Part shown: piece by piece, positions 15,869 to 25,388 of the stretch
How the letters are laid out: each line of letters begins with the position of its first letter
Numbering within the stretch: position 1 is the first letter of the stretch
Assembly (NCBI RefSeq): GCF_014323725.1
Contig: NZ_JABVED010000002.1
Location: 472,078-536,077 of the forward strand
DNA: 64,000 nt
Reading direction: 5' to 3'
Source of the DNA: Actinokineospora xionganensis
GTDB lineage: Bacteria; Actinomycetota; Actinomycetes; Mycobacteriales; Pseudonocardiaceae
Translations under genes and position numbers: made by a program
Notes under the pieces: model-generated
What the model saw: only the letters and a program-made list of their open reading frames with translations
The model's database searches: none
Told to the model about the DNA's origin: nothing

Positions 15869-16822
15869 ATGCGACTCCTTGTTCTCGGTGGTACCCGATT
15901 CCTCAGCCATGCCGTCGCCGCGGAGGGTGTGCGACGGGGGTTCGACGTGGTGTGCGCGGCGAGAGGTGAGTCGGGTCGGGTGCCGGGGGGCGCGCAGCTG
16001 GTCAAGGTGGACCGGGACGCCGAAGACGGTCTCGACGCGCTGAGCGGCGACTTCGACGCCGTGGTCGACGTGGCCCGGCTCTCCTACTCCTGGGTGCGGC
16101 GCGCGGTCGACACGCTCGGCGGTCGGGCGGGACACTGGACGTTCGTCTCGTCCATCAGCGCCTACGCCGACCACAGCACCGTCAGCGACGAACTGCTTCC
16201 GCCGCGCGAGGAAGACGATGTCCAGGAGCTCTACGGCAACATCAAGGTCGCGAGCGAGAACGCCGTCCTCGCCGCCATCCCCGACGCCTTCATCCTGCGT
16301 TCCGGCTTGATCACCGGCCCCGGCGACGGCAGTGACCGCTTTGGCTACTGGCCCGCCCGGATGGCGCGCGGCGGCCGGGTCGCGGTGCCCGAGGTGGACC
16401 AGCCGATGAGCTATGTGGACACCCGGGACTTGGCCATGTGGATCGTCGACGCCGCGGTGAACGGGCTCAAGGGGACGTTCGACGGCAACGGTCCCGCCGT
16501 TCCGCTGGGCGAGTTGCTGCGCGGGATCGCGGACGCGGTCGGCACCGAGGTCGAGTTGGTGCCGGTGCCGGAGCCGGTCCTCGTCGAGCAGAAGATCGCA
16601 CCGTGGTCCGGCCCGCGGTCGCTGCCGCTGTGGCTTCCGGAGGACTTCCGGTTGATGGGCGCCCGCGACGCCGGACCGGCGCTGGCCGCGGGGCTGACCC
16701 CTAGGCCGCTCGCCGACGCCGTGGCCGGGGCCCTGGCGCACGAGCGCGCCCTGGGCTTGGACCGCGAGCGCAAGGCTGGGCTCACCCCCGAAGAAGAAAC
16801 CGATTTGCTGGCTGCGCTCTAG
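15869..16822 (+). CDS. NAD-dependent epimerase/dehydratase-family protein
   Basis: A 317-residue extended SDR. The N-terminus [24 protein letters not shown] is the NAD-binding Rossmann start (GGTRFL type), the catalytic site is YGNIK (YxxxK) near residue 125, and SSISAY supplies the serine. [22 protein letters not shown] matches reductases of the NAD-epimerase group common in Streptomyces. The substrate, probably a sugar nucleotide or a flavonoid-like compound, cannot be told. ATG 15869 begins the Rossmann strand directly. The GMC oxidoreductase gene follows after 26 bp on the same strand. Confidence 0.85.
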   Translation: MRLLVLGGTRFLSHAVAAEGVRRGFDVVCAARGESGRVPGGAQLVKVDRDAEDGLDALSGDFDAVVDVARLSYSWVRRAVDTLGGRAGHWTFVSSISAYADHSTVSDELLPPREEDDVQELYGNIKVASENAVLAAIPDAFILRSGLITGPGDGSDRFGYWPARMARGGRVAVPEVDQPMSYVDTRDLAMWIVDAAVNGLKGTFDGNGPAVPLGELLRGIADAVGTEVELVPVPEPVLVEQKIAPWSGPRSLPLWLPEDFRLMGARDAGPALAAGLTPRPLADAVAGALAHERALGLDRERKAGLTPEEETDLLAAL

Positions 16823-16848
16823 GCCGTCGATCGGGCAAGCTCCATTAC

Positions 16849-18399
16849 ATGGAGTCGTTCGATTACATCGTGGTCGGTGCGGGCAGTGCGGGTTGCGTCC
16901 TCGCGGGGAGGTTGACCGAGGACCCGAACGTGCGGGTCCTGCTGCTGGAGGCGGGCGGGGCGGACGACGCCGACGAGATCAGGATCCCGGCGGCGTTCTC
17001 CACCCTGTTCAAGACCCGGTGGGACTGGAACTACGAGACCGTCGAGCAGAAGCACATGGGCGGCCGGACGGCGTACTGGCCGCGGATGAAGGCGCTCGGG
17101 GGCTGTTCCTCGATGAACGCCATGATCTACATCCGCGGCAACCGCGCCGACTACGACACCTGGCGTGACCAGCACGGCGCCGTCGGCTGGGGCTACGACG
17201 ACGTGCTCCCGTACTTCGTGAAGGCCGAGCGGAACTCCCGCCTCGACGGTCCGCTGCACGGCCGGACCGGTCCCCTGCACGTCGAGGACCGCCGCTTCAC
17301 CCACGAGCTCAGCGCCGCGTGGGTGGAGGCGTCGGGCCTCAAGCCGAACGACGACTTCAACGGCGCCGAGCAGGAGGGCGCCGGGCTCTACCAGGTCACC
17401 TGTCACCGTGGCCGCCGCTGGTCGACCGCCGACGCCTACCTGCGCCCGGCCATGACCCGCCCGAACCTGGTCGTGCGCACGCGCGCGTTCACGACCCGGG
17501 TCCTCCTGGACGGGACGCGGGCGACCGGGGTTGAGTACGAACACTTGGGCGCCACCCACACCGTCAGCGCCTCGCGGGAAGTCCTGCTGTCGGGAGGCGC
17601 GATCAACTCGCCGCAGCTGCTCATGCTGTCCGGGATCGGCCCCGCCGATCATCTGCGGGACCTCGGCATCGACGTGGCGGTGCCGTTGGCGGGCGTCGGC
17701 GGCAACCTGCACGATCACCCGGCGGCGCCGGTCATCTGGACCACCAAGGGCACCACCGACCTCGCCGACTTCTCCACGCCACGGCGGCTGATCCAGTGGC
17801 AGACGACCGGCCGCGGCCCCCTGACGTCGAACATCGGCGAAGCGGGCGGCTTCGTCCGCACCCGCGACGGCCTCGATGCCCCCGACATGCAGTTCCACGT
17901 GGCGCCGACGATGTTCTACGACAACGGCCTGCGCGAACCGACCGCGCCCGGCTTCACCACGGCCGCGACCCTGGTCGCCCCGCACAGCCGCGGCACGCTG
18001 CGCCTGCGGTCGGCCGACCCGCACTGGCGCCCGCTGATCGACCCGGCGTACTACGCCGAGGCCGCGGACATGGACGCGATCGTCGCGGGCTGCCGCACGC
18101 TGATCGCCATCGCCGAGCAGTCCGGCCTGAGCCAGTACCTGGACAAGCCGTTCATCCCGAAGACCGACGACCTGGCCGAGAGCGCCCGTCAGTGGACGCA
18201 GACCCTCTACCACCCGGTCGGCACCTGCTCGATGGGCGAGGACGACCTGTCCGTCGTCGACCCCCACCTTCGCGTCCGCGGCGTCGACAACTTGCGCGTG
18301 GTGGACGCGTCGGTGATGCCGGTGATCCCACGCGGCAACACCAACGCGCCCACGATCATGATCGCGGAGAAGGCGGCCGACCTGATCAAAGCCGGGTGA
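16849..18399 (+). CDS. GMC-family FAD oxidoreductase (choline dehydrogenase-like)
   Basis: A 516-residue glucose-methanol-choline oxidoreductase. FAD-binding GxGxxG is at residues 10-15 ([15 protein letters not shown]) with the acidic end of strand 2 in LLLEAGG; the first GMC signature is [20 protein letters not shown], the second is [17 protein letters not shown], and the C-terminal active-site region is [12 protein letters not shown] with [22 protein letters not shown]. These enzymes oxidise primary alcohols to aldehydes. BetA-like choline oxidation is possible, but no betaine-aldehyde or transport genes adjoin; the convergent aldehyde dehydrogenase at 18511 could take the product onward. 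Confidence 0.93.
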   Translation: MESFDYIVVGAGSAGCVLAGRLTEDPNVRVLLLEAGGADDADEIRIPAAFSTLFKTRWDWNYETVEQKHMGGRTAYWPRMKALGGCSSMNAMIYIRGNRADYDTWRDQHGAVGWGYDDVLPYFVKAERNSRLDGPLHGRTGPLHVEDRRFTHELSAAWVEASGLKPNDDFNGAEQEGAGLYQVTCHRGRRWSTADAYLRPAMTRPNLVVRTRAFTTRVLLDGTRATGVEYEHLGATHTVSASREVLLSGGAINSPQLLMLSGIGPADHLRDLGIDVAVPLAGVGGNLHDHPAAPVIWTTKGTTDLADFSTPRRLIQWQTTGRGPLTSNIGEAGGFVRTRDGLDAPDMQFHVAPTMFYDNGLREPTAPGFTTAATLVAPHSRGTLRLRSADPHWRPLIDPAYYAEAADMDAIVAGCRTLIAIAEQSGLSQYLDKPFIPKTDDLAESARQWTQTLYHPVGTCSMGEDDLSVVDPHLRVRGVDNLRVVDASVMPVIPRGNTNAPTIMIAEKAADLIKAG

Positions 18400-18403
18400 A
18401 CAA

Positions 18404-18509
18404 CCCCCACCCGCCCTGGGGGGCTGCCCTACGCCAGTCTACCGGCCGCGGGCGACGGATGATCTTGATGGCGGGCCGTCTGTGGATAACCGCACGGGCT
18501 GTGGATAAC
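18404..18509 (+). repeat. Dispersed ~106-bp structured repeat, copy 1
   Basis: Starts with an arm CCCCCACCCGCC, then a conserved core containing GGGGGGCTGCCC and GCCAGTCTA, a partly matching closing arm, and 37 bases after the core two TGTGGATAAC motifs at 18481 and 18500 (19 bases apart). Each of those contains TTATCCACA on the other strand, the classic DnaA-box sequence. It fills the gap between the convergent GMC and aldehyde dehydrogenase genes. Copies 2 and 3 are at 46861 and 41396 (reverse). Confidence 0.8.
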
Positions 18510-18510
18510 G

Positions 18511-19983
18511 TCAGCGGCGCTTGCCGTGCAGCAGGGTGATCAGCTTCGCCACCTGGGCGTCGACCTTCGGGCCGCGGGCGAAGCTGGTCAGGGTCAGCGG
18601 GGCGCGGAAGCGCTGGCGGGTGATGGCCTTGGGCTTGCCGAACTCGCGCAGGCCCTCGGGGCCGTGGATGCGGCCGAAGCCGGAGTCGCCGCTGCCGCCG
18701 AACGGCAGGGACGGGACGCCGGCGAAGCTGATCACGGAGTTCACCGCGACCATGCCCGAGCGCAGCCGCCTGGCCAGTTCCATTCCCCGCTTCTTCGAGA
18801 ACACCGAGCCGCCGAGGCCGTAGGTCGTGTCGTTGGCCTTGGCGATGGCCTCGTCCATGTCCCGCACCTTGGCGATCGTCATGGTCGGGCCGAAGGTCTC
18901 CTCGCGGACCGCGGGCGAGTCCTCCGGGACGTCCACCAGCACCGTCGGCTGCACGTAGCGATCGCCGACCTCGCCGCCGACCAGGGCGCGGCCGCCGCGG
19001 GAGACGGCGTCGGCGATGTGGCGGCGGATGATGTCGAGCTGGCTGGGCATGGTGATCGGGCCGATGTTCGCGTCGGCGTCGAAGCCGGGGCGGACGGTCT
19101 TGGCCTTCTCGACGACCTTCGCGACGAACGCGTCGTAGACCTGCTCGTGGACATAGACCCGCTCGATGCCGGTGCAGGTCTGGCCCGCGTTGGAGAAGCC
19201 GCCCCAGACCGCTCCGTCGGCGGCCAGGTCGAGGTCGGCGTCGGCGTCGACGATGAGGGCGTCCTTGCCGCCCGCCTCGATCAGCACCGGGGTCAGCGTC
19301 TCGGCGCAGGCGGCCATGATCTTCTTGCCGGTGCCCGGGGACCCGGTGAACGCGATCTTGGCGACGCCCGACCGGCACAGGGCCGCGCCGGTCTCGCCGT
19401 ACCCGGTGACCACCTGGAACACGGGGTGCTCCGGCACGACCTCGGCGAAGCTGTCGGCGAGCCAGCGGCCCACGCCCGGGGTGTACTCACTGGGCTTGAA
19501 GACCACCGCGTTGCCCGCCGCCATCGCGTACGCGATAGAGCCCATCGGGGTGAAGACCGGGTAGTTCCACGGCCCGATCACGCCGACCACGCCCAGCGGC
19601 TGGTACTCGACGGTCGAGGCCTGGTTGGCCATCAGCAGCCCGGACGACCGCCGGTGCGGACCAAGCACCTTGCGCGCGTGCTTCGCCGCCCACGCGGTGT
19701 GATCGATCGCGAGGATGATCTCCAGCATCGCGTCCGCGTGCGGCTTGCCCGTCTCGGCGTGCACGACGCCCGCGAGCTGCGCGGCCCGTCGGGTGAGCAC
19801 GCCCTTCCACCGCTGCAGTCGCTCCGCGCGACCCGAGAACCCGAGGTCCGCCCACCAGACAGCCGCCGTCCGCGCCCGGTCGACCGCCGCCTGGACTTCC
19901 TCCGCGGAGTGGATCGGATGGCTGCCGACGACCTCGTCTGTCGCCGGATTGAGCGAGTCGAACTTCGTCTGAATGGTGGTCAT
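18511..19983 (-). CDS. NAD(P)-dependent aldehyde dehydrogenase
   Basis: A 490-residue aldehyde dehydrogenase of the succinate-semialdehyde/broad-specificity branch. Visible residues: Asn140 in GPWNYP, the NAD loop FTGSPGTGKKIM, catalytic Glu236 in LIEAGGKDALIV, and nucleophile Cys270 in NAGQTCTGIERVYV. The usual ELGGK reads EAGGK but keeps the glutamate. A basic C-terminal tail ends GKRR. The ATG at 19983 fits the family; an upstream GTG extension would add only hydrophobic residues of no family match. It converges on the GMC oxidoreductase with copy 1 of the dispersed repeat between them. Confidence 0.94.
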   Translation of the reverse strand: MTTIQTKFDSLNPATDEVVGSHPIHSAEEVQAAVDRARTAAVWWADLGFSGRAERLQRWKGVLTRRAAQLAGVVHAETGKPHADAMLEIILAIDHTAWAAKHARKVLGPHRRSSGLLMANQASTVEYQPLGVVGVIGPWNYPVFTPMGSIAYAMAAGNAVVFKPSEYTPGVGRWLADSFAEVVPEHPVFQVVTGYGETGAALCRSGVAKIAFTGSPGTGKKIMAACAETLTPVLIEAGGKDALIVDADADLDLAADGAVWGGFSNAGQTCTGIERVYVHEQVYDAFVAKVVEKAKTVRPGFDADANIGPITMPSQLDIIRRHIADAVSRGGRALVGGEVGDRYVQPTVLVDVPEDSPAVREETFGPTMTIAKVRDMDEAIAKANDTTYGLGGSVFSKKRGMELARRLRSGMVAVNSVISFAGVPSLPFGGSGDSGFGRIHGPEGLREFGKPKAITRQRFRAPLTLTSFARGPKVDAQVAKLITLLHGKRR

Positions 19984-20053
19984 GCCACAAAACGTACCCG
20001 TCAGTAGTACCCAGGAGCGAGAGAAAAGCGGCCAAAACACCTAGGGTTGCCGC

Positions 20054-20695
20054 GTGAAGATCACGCACTTCGGCCACTCCTGCGTCCTGGTGGAGACCGG
20101 CTCCGCCCGTCTCCTGCTCGACCCGGGGACCTGGTCGGACGGGTTCGAGGACGTGCGTGACCTCGACGCCGTCCTCATCACCCACGTGCACGGCGACCAC
20201 CTCGACACCGACCGCATCGGGCCGCTGATGGCGGCCAACCCGCATGCCGAACTGATCGTCGACCCGGATACCGCCGCCGAGGTCGAGAAGCTCGGGCTGC
20301 CCGCCAGGACGGTCCGCCAAGGCGACACCTTCAAGGTGGCTGGCGCGACGGTCGACGCCGTCGGCGGCGCGCACGCGGTGATCCACCCCGAGATCCCCGC
20401 GCCCGCCAACCTGGGCTACGTGGTCGACGACGGCGCGTTTTACCACCCCGGCGACTCGCTGTTCGTGCCCGCGCAGAAGATCGACATCCTGGCCCTGCCC
20501 TCGGGCGCGCCTTGGATGAAGCTGGCGGAGACCGTGGAGTACTTCCGGGCCGTCGCTCCCCGGGTCGCGGTGCCGGTGCATGAGCGCTGGTTAGCCCAGG
20601 GCGGCATCGACTCGACCTTCCACCGGTTCGCCACGATGCACCCGACGGGCACGCACGTGCACTTCCCTGTCGTGGCCGAGTCGGCCGAGCTTTGA
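20054..20695 (+). CDS. Metallo-beta-lactamase-fold hydrolase (UlaG-like)
   Basis: A 213-residue MBL-fold enzyme. ITHFGHSCVLVE opens the fold, the metal motif THVHGDHLD supplies His44, His46, Asp48 and His49, and later ligands are likely in GGAHAVIHPE, HPGDSL (Asp) and VPVHERW (His). Proteins of this compact type are widespread in actinobacteria and hydrolyse lactones or phosphodiesters; the substrate is unknown. The start is GTG at 20054, just downstream of and divergent from the aldehyde dehydrogenase. Confidence 0.88.
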   Translation: MKITHFGHSCVLVETGSARLLLDPGTWSDGFEDVRDLDAVLITHVHGDHLDTDRIGPLMAANPHAELIVDPDTAAEVEKLGLPARTVRQGDTFKVAGATVDAVGGAHAVIHPEIPAPANLGYVVDDGAFYHPGDSLFVPAQKIDILALPSGAPWMKLAETVEYFRAVAPRVAVPVHERWLAQGGIDSTFHRFATMHPTGTHVHFPVVAESAEL

Positions 20696-20836
20696 TGGAC
20701 CGCCTGGCGCAATTGCGCGAATTACTTCCTCACAAGCCGTCCCGAAACGGCCCGGACGCCCTCTTCACTGGGTAACGGGCCCTGCACCCCGTGCCGACCG
20801 GCGCGGGTATGCCCCCTGAGTTGTCCGGAGGACATA

Positions 20837-22630
20837 GTGTTCCTGCGTCCACGCACCCGACTCGGCCGCGCGGCTACCGTCGCGCTGGTCGGTGCCGGTC
20901 TCATCGCCACGGCGGGCACCGCGTTCGCCGCCCCGGGCTCCCCTGCCGCCCCTGGCTCCATCTACAGCCCGGGCTCGATCTCCAGCCCGACTTCGATCTC
21001 CGCGGGCACCCGCTCGTACCTGGTCATCACCGCGCCGAACGACACCGCGGGCGCCAAGACCGCCGTCGCCAACAACGGCGGCTCTGTGTTCGCCTCGTAC
21101 GACGCCATCGGCGTCATCGTCGCGCACTCGTCGGTCTCCGACTTCGCGTCCAAGATGCGCACCGTCACCGGTGTCCAGCAGGTCGGCGCGTCGCGCACCA
21201 GCGACGTGCCCGCCGAGGCCGCCAACCCGGCCATCCCGCCCGCCCCGGCGCAGGTCACGCCGACCACCAGCGAGACCGCGCGGGTCGACATGACCCAGAT
21301 CGGCGCCGACAAGGCGTGGGCCGTCAACACCGGGTCCTCCGCGGTCACCGTCGGCGTGCTCGACACCGGCGTCGACGACCAGCACTACGACCTCAAGGCC
21401 AACTTCGACGCCACCAAGTCGGCGTCCTGCGCCTACGGCAAGCTCGACACCCGCGCGGGCTCGTGGCGCGACACCGGCTCGCACGGCACGCACGTCGCGG
21501 GCACCATCGCCGCGGCCAAGAACGGCAAGGGCATGGTCGGTGTGGCGCCGGGCGTGAAGATCGCGTCGGTCCGCATCGCGGAGAACCCGACCGGCCTGTT
21601 CTTCCCGGAGAACACCATCTGCGCGTTCGTCTTCGCCGGTGACAAGGGCTTCGACGTCACGAACAACAGCTACTACACCGACCCGTGGCTGTTCAACTGC
21701 CCGGACAACGCCGACCAGGCCGCGATCCTCGAAGGCGTCAAGCGCGCCCAGCAGTACGCCGAGGGCAAGGGCGTCCTCAACGTCTCCGCCGCGGGCAACG
21801 AGAACTACAACCTGGCGAGCAAGTCCTCGGACAGCACCAGCCCGAACGACTCGACCCCGGTCAACCGCACGATCAGCAACAACTGCCTGAGCGTCCCGGG
21901 TGAACTGCCCGGCATGGTGTCGGTCTCGTCGATCAACTCGTCGAACGTGAAGTCGTCGTTCTCCAACTTCGGCACCGGCAAGATCGCCCTCGCGGCCCCC
22001 GGCGACAACGTGTACTCCACGGTGCCCGGCGGCAAGTACGGCTCGAAGTCGGGCACCTCGATGGCGTCCCCGCACGTCGCCGGTGTCGCCGCGCTGCTGG
22101 TCAGCATGAACCCGACCGCCAACCTGGCAGACCTGCGTTCGAAGCTGGCCACCCAGGCCGACGACCTGACCTGCGGCGACAGCCGCTGCTCGGGCACGAC
22201 CGCGCTGAACAACTTCTACGGCGAGGGGCGCGTCGACGCGCTGGCCGCGGTCTCCGACGGCGGCACCACCCCGCCGCCCACCGGCACGGTCTTCGAGAAC
22301 ACCGCCGACGTCAGCATCCCCGACGCGGGCGTGGCCGTGTACAGCAACATCGTGGTCTCGGGTGTCACGGGCAACGCCCCGGCGACGCTGAAGGTCGACG
22401 TCAACATCGTGCACACCTGGCGCGGTGACCTGGTCATCGACCTGATCGCCCCCGACGGCAGCGCCTACCGGCTCAAGGCGTCGTCGTCGAGCGACTCGGC
22501 GGACAACGTGATCGCCACCTACACGGTGAACGCGTCGTCCGAGGTCGCCAACGGCACGTGGAAGCTCAAGGTCCAGGACGTGGCCCGGTACGACGTCGGC
22601 CACATCAACTCCTGGAAGCTCACCTTTTAA
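20837..22630 (+). CDS. Secreted S8 subtilisin-like serine protease with C-terminal P domain
   Basis: A 597-residue exported protease. Residues 1-31 form a signal peptide ending AFA; 55-120 an inhibitor-like propeptide; about 150-475 the subtilase domain with Asp176 (VLDTGVDD), His216 (GSHGTHVAG), the oxyanion Asn in VTNNSYY, and Ser408 (SGTSMASPHVAG). After a Pro/Thr linker comes a P (proprotein convertase) domain (490-597, NIVHTWRGDLVIDLIAPDGS, ending INSWKLTF). Such enzymes degrade extracellular protein or mature other exported proteins. GTG 20837 is preceded by GGAGGA. No partner gene adjoins; copy 1 of the 98-bp repeat begins right after the stop. Confidence 0.97.
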   Translation: MFLRPRTRLGRAATVALVGAGLIATAGTAFAAPGSPAAPGSIYSPGSISSPTSISAGTRSYLVITAPNDTAGAKTAVANNGGSVFASYDAIGVIVAHSSVSDFASKMRTVTGVQQVGASRTSDVPAEAANPAIPPAPAQVTPTTSETARVDMTQIGADKAWAVNTGSSAVTVGVLDTGVDDQHYDLKANFDATKSASCAYGKLDTRAGSWRDTGSHGTHVAGTIAAAKNGKGMVGVAPGVKIASVRIAENPTGLFFPENTICAFVFAGDKGFDVTNNSYYTDPWLFNCPDNADQAAILEGVKRAQQYAEGKGVLNVSAAGNENYNLASKSSDSTSPNDSTPVNRTISNNCLSVPGELPGMVSVSSINSSNVKSSFSNFGTGKIALAAPGDNVYSTVPGGKYGSKSGTSMASPHVAGVAALLVSMNPTANLADLRSKLATQADDLTCGDSRCSGTTALNNFYGEGRVDALAAVSDGGTTPPPTGTVFENTADVSIPDAGVAVYSNIVVSGVTGNAPATLKVDVNIVHTWRGDLVIDLIAPDGSAYRLKASSSSDSADNVIATYTVNASSEVANGTWKLKVQDVARYDVGHINSWKLTF

Positions 22631-22633
22631 CTG

Positions 22634-22731
22634 TTCCGCCGCACCGAAATTTTCCCAGCAGTCGCCATTCGCGGGGAAAGTCCGGTGTTGCGGTCACCGT
22701 GGTCGAGCGCCGTCGCGGTCCCCTTAGGTGC
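22634..22731 (+). repeat. 98-bp structured repeat, copy 1
   Basis: Begins three bases after the subtilase stop. Conserved left block TTCCGCCGCACCGAAATTTT (22634-22653), variable middle, and conserved right block at 22690-22731 ending TTAGGTGC. The right block holds a hairpin: ACCGTG (22696-22701) with CGCGGT (22714-22719). Copy 2 at 55497-55594 has the same length and the same stem with different bases at the wobble position. Confidence 0.75.
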
Positions 22732-22798
22732 GATTTGTCGGCGCGGCCCGGTCAGGTGTGCAGTTGTGTGGCAGCGGCCCGGTTCTGCTTCCCCTCGC

Positions 22799-23539
22799 TC
22801 ATAGAGCGGCGGGGAGGGAGGGCCGGGCCGTTGTCGTTGCGCGGTGGAGCGGGGCTGGGGCGAGGACATCGGGGTAGGTGATGCCGGTGGCACCGTGGTG
22901 GCGGGCGATGTCGATGGCGTCGAGGACCGCCTGGCGGGGGCCGGGACGCACCAGGTCGGCGGCGTCGACGGCGAGGCGGACCAAACCGCCGCGGCGGGCG
23001 GTGCGGGCGGCGGTGAGGACGTAGGTGAAGCACCACAGGGTTTCGCCGCGCTCGGTCTGGGCGAAGCCCTGGACGCGGGCGCGGTGCACGCCGCCGGTCG
23101 TCAGACCATGCACGCCGTGGAGATCCGCGCAGAGCGTGAAACCCTTGCCACGCAAGGCGATCAGCGTGCCACGGGACGCCTGCCAGCGGGGTGGGGCGAA
23201 GCTGTCGGTGGACAGGCCGAGCCGTTCCATCGCCGAGACGGCGGCCGTCAGACGCAGACCCGCCTCATGCGCGGGGAGGGCGCCGAACTCGGCCCGGCGG
23301 GCCAAGGTGACCGTGCGCCGCGCACGGGGTTCGGGGGAATGGTCGAAGCCGTGCATCAGCACCGCGTCGCCCGCGGCCCGGCGGGTGCGGACCCAGTCGG
23401 CGACCGCGCCGTCGCGGCGCGGGGCGAAGAGAAGGGACAGGGGAATTTGCCGCTTCTGCATCTCCTCGGCGAGGTCGGCGCAGCGGTGCAGGGTTCGGGT
23501 GTCGATCCCGGCCAGCGAGACCACGAGTCGTGCCGTCAC
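22799..23539 (-). CDS. DUF2334-type polysaccharide deacetylase-like protein
   Basis: A 246-residue protein with the NodB-like layout of DUF2334: VVSLAGIDTRTLHRCADLAEEMQKRQIPLSLLFAPR at the start, DAVLMHGFDHS (metal-site Asp/His candidates), FAPPRWQASRGTLIALRGKGFTLCAD, and a C-terminal VDAADLVRPGPRQAVLDAIDIARHHGATGITY. Family members are predicted to act on acetylated sugars. No signal peptide is evident. It lies leftward, 50 bp beyond purC's stop, and may be read through from purC. Confidence 0.82.
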   Translation of the reverse strand: MTARLVVSLAGIDTRTLHRCADLAEEMQKRQIPLSLLFAPRRDGAVADWVRTRRAAGDAVLMHGFDHSPEPRARRTVTLARRAEFGALPAHEAGLRLTAAVSAMERLGLSTDSFAPPRWQASRGTLIALRGKGFTLCADLHGVHGLTTGGVHRARVQGFAQTERGETLWCFTYVLTAARTARRGGLVRLAVDAADLVRPGPRQAVLDAIDIARHHGATGITYPDVLAPAPLHRATTTARPSLPAAL

Positions 23540-23589
23540 CTATCAAGCTCAGCGCATCCCGGTGACGACCAGGTGTCACCTGCGGATAA

Positions 23590-24471
23590 TCACCCGATCC
23601 AGTCGCTGAACTTCCGGCCCGTGACCTGTTCGTAGGCCTGGATGTAGCGCGCCCGGGTCGCTTCGACGACCTCGGCGGGCATCGCGGGCGGCGGCTGGTC
23701 GCCCTCGCGGTCCCAGCCGGTCTCCGGCGAGGTCATCCAGTCGCGAACGAACTGCTTGTCGAACGACGGCTGCGCGTGGCCCGGCTCGTAGGTGTCGGCG
23801 GGCCAGTAGCGCGAGGAGTCCGGGGTGAGCACCTCGTCGCCGAGGACGACCACGCCGTCGAGGAGCCCGAACTCGAGCTTGGTGTCGGCGAGGATGACGC
23901 CGCGCCCCTGGGCGTAGTCGGCGGCCTTGGAGTAGATCGCGAGGGTGAGGTCGCGGACCTTGCCCGCGAGTTCTTCGCCGATCTCGGCCACGACCACGTC
24001 GAAGCTGATGTTCTCGTCGTGCTCACCCAGTTCCGCCTTGGTGGCCGGGGTGAAGATCGGCTCGGGCAGCTTCGAGCCCTCCACCAGGCCTCGGGGGAGC
24101 GTGACGCCGCAGACGGCGCCGGTGCGGTTGTAGTCCCGCGTGCCCGAACCGGCGAGGTACCCGCGCGCCACGGCTTCGACCGGCAGCATCTCCAGGCGCT
24201 TCACGATCAGCGCGCGGCCGCGGACGTCGGCCGGGATGCGGTCGTCGTCGTAGGAGACGAGGTGGTTGGGCACGAGGTCGCCGAGCAGCTCGAACCAGAA
24301 GACGCTCATCGCGGTGAGGATGCGGCCCTTGTCCGGGATCGGCGCGTCCAGCACGAAGTCGTAGGCCGACATCCGATCGGACGCGACGAGCAGGAGATGG
24401 TCGTCGTCGACGGCGTAAAGTTCGCGGACTTTGCCTGCGGCGATCTTGGGGTACTCAGCGAGCGTCGGCAC
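23590..24471 (-). CDS. purC: SAICAR synthase
   Basis: A 293-residue phosphoribosylaminoimidazole-succinocarboxamide synthase, joining CAIR and aspartate with ATP in purine synthesis. Signatures: [37 protein letters not shown] at the N-terminus, [15 protein letters not shown], and [13 protein letters not shown] with [13 protein letters not shown]. Length is normal. It stands apart from the other pur genes in the window and has the deacetylase gene downstream. Confidence 0.98.
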   Translation of the reverse strand: MPTLAEYPKIAAGKVRELYAVDDDHLLLVASDRMSAYDFVLDAPIPDKGRILTAMSVFWFELLGDLVPNHLVSYDDDRIPADVRGRALIVKRLEMLPVEAVARGYLAGSGTRDYNRTGAVCGVTLPRGLVEGSKLPEPIFTPATKAELGEHDENISFDVVVAEIGEELAGKVRDLTLAIYSKAADYAQGRGVILADTKLEFGLLDGVVVLGDEVLTPDSSRYWPADTYEPGHAQPSFDKQFVRDWMTSPETGWDREGDQPPPAMPAEVVEATRARYIQAYEQVTGRKFSDWIG

Positions 24472-24559
24472 GCTTCGGAAGCTTACGTGCCACGGTCGGC
24501 CACACCGGGCCCCACCTCGCCCGATCGACTAGGTCGCCGTAGTCGGACACACTTCCTCA

Positions 24560-25360
24560 ATGGCGTACGACTGGATCTCGTTCACCACCGACTACGGCCT
24601 GGGTGACGGATTTCCCGCGGCCTGCGAGGGCGTAATCGCCCGGATCGCTCCCGCCGCCCGGGTCATCCATGTGACGCATCTCGTGCCACCGCAGGACATC
24701 CGGCGCGGGGCGGCCGTGCTCGCGCAGACCGTCCCGCACCTGCCGCCCGCGGTGCACCTGGCGGTGGTCGATCCCGGTGTCGGGACCACGCGCCGACCCA
24801 TCGCGGTCGCCACCGAGGCGGGGATGCTGGTGGGACCGGACAACGGCCTGCTGATCCCGGCCGCCAACGCCCTGGGCATCTCCGCGGCGTACGAGCTGAC
24901 CGAGTACCGGCTGAACCCGGTCTCGGCGACCTTCCACGGGCGCGACATCTTCGCCCCGGCCGCCGCCCACCTCGCCGCGGGCCTGTCCCCACAGCGGCTC
25001 GGGCCGGAGATCGACATCGGGACCCTGGTCCGGCTCCCCGAACCCGAGACCGTCGCGACCCCGGGCAGGCTCGCGACCGAGGTGCTCAGCTCCGACACCT
25101 TCGGCAACCTCCAACTCGCCGCGACCGCCATCGACCTGGCCGCGTGCGGGGCCAAGGCCCGCACCCGGGTGCACGCCCAGGTCGGCGACCGGTCCGTCGA
25201 AGCCGTGGTCGGACAGACGTTCGCCGACGCCGAACCCAGCGGCGCCGTGCTGCTCGTGGACTCCGCGGGCCACCTCGCGCTCGCGATCAACGGCGGCTCG
25301 GCGGCCGACGAACTGCGCGCGGGCGCGGGAAGCCCCGCGATCGTGCTGATCGGGCGCTAA
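24560..25360 (+). CDS. S-adenosyl-L-methionine hydroxide adenosyltransferase (DUF62)
   Basis: A 266-residue enzyme of the SAM-dependent halogenase/hydroxide adenosyltransferase fold, which splits SAM into adenosine and methionine using water. The signature residues are present: FTTDYGLGDGF (Asp of the N-terminal site), VVDPGVGTTRRP, GPDNGLL and FHGRDIFAPAAAHLA. The halogenase-specific insertion is not obvious, so hydrolysis rather than halogenation is likely. It diverges from purC (88-bp gap) and converges with purB. Confidence 0.93.
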   Translation: MAYDWISFTTDYGLGDGFPAACEGVIARIAPAARVIHVTHLVPPQDIRRGAAVLAQTVPHLPPAVHLAVVDPGVGTTRRPIAVATEAGMLVGPDNGLLIPAANALGISAAYELTEYRLNPVSATFHGRDIFAPAAAHLAAGLSPQRLGPEIDIGTLVRLPEPETVATPGRLATEVLSSDTFGNLQLAATAIDLAACGAKARTRVHAQVGDRSVEAVVGQTFADAEPSGAVLLVDSAGHLALAINGGSAADELRAGAGSPAIVLIGR

Positions 25361-25388
25361 GCGCAGGCTGGAATGCGCCTGATCGGGC

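Noticed and set aside
16819..18267. A 482-codon leftward frame opposite the GMC oxidoreductase
   Set aside because: Shadow frame; no motif, and the plus-strand gene is certain.
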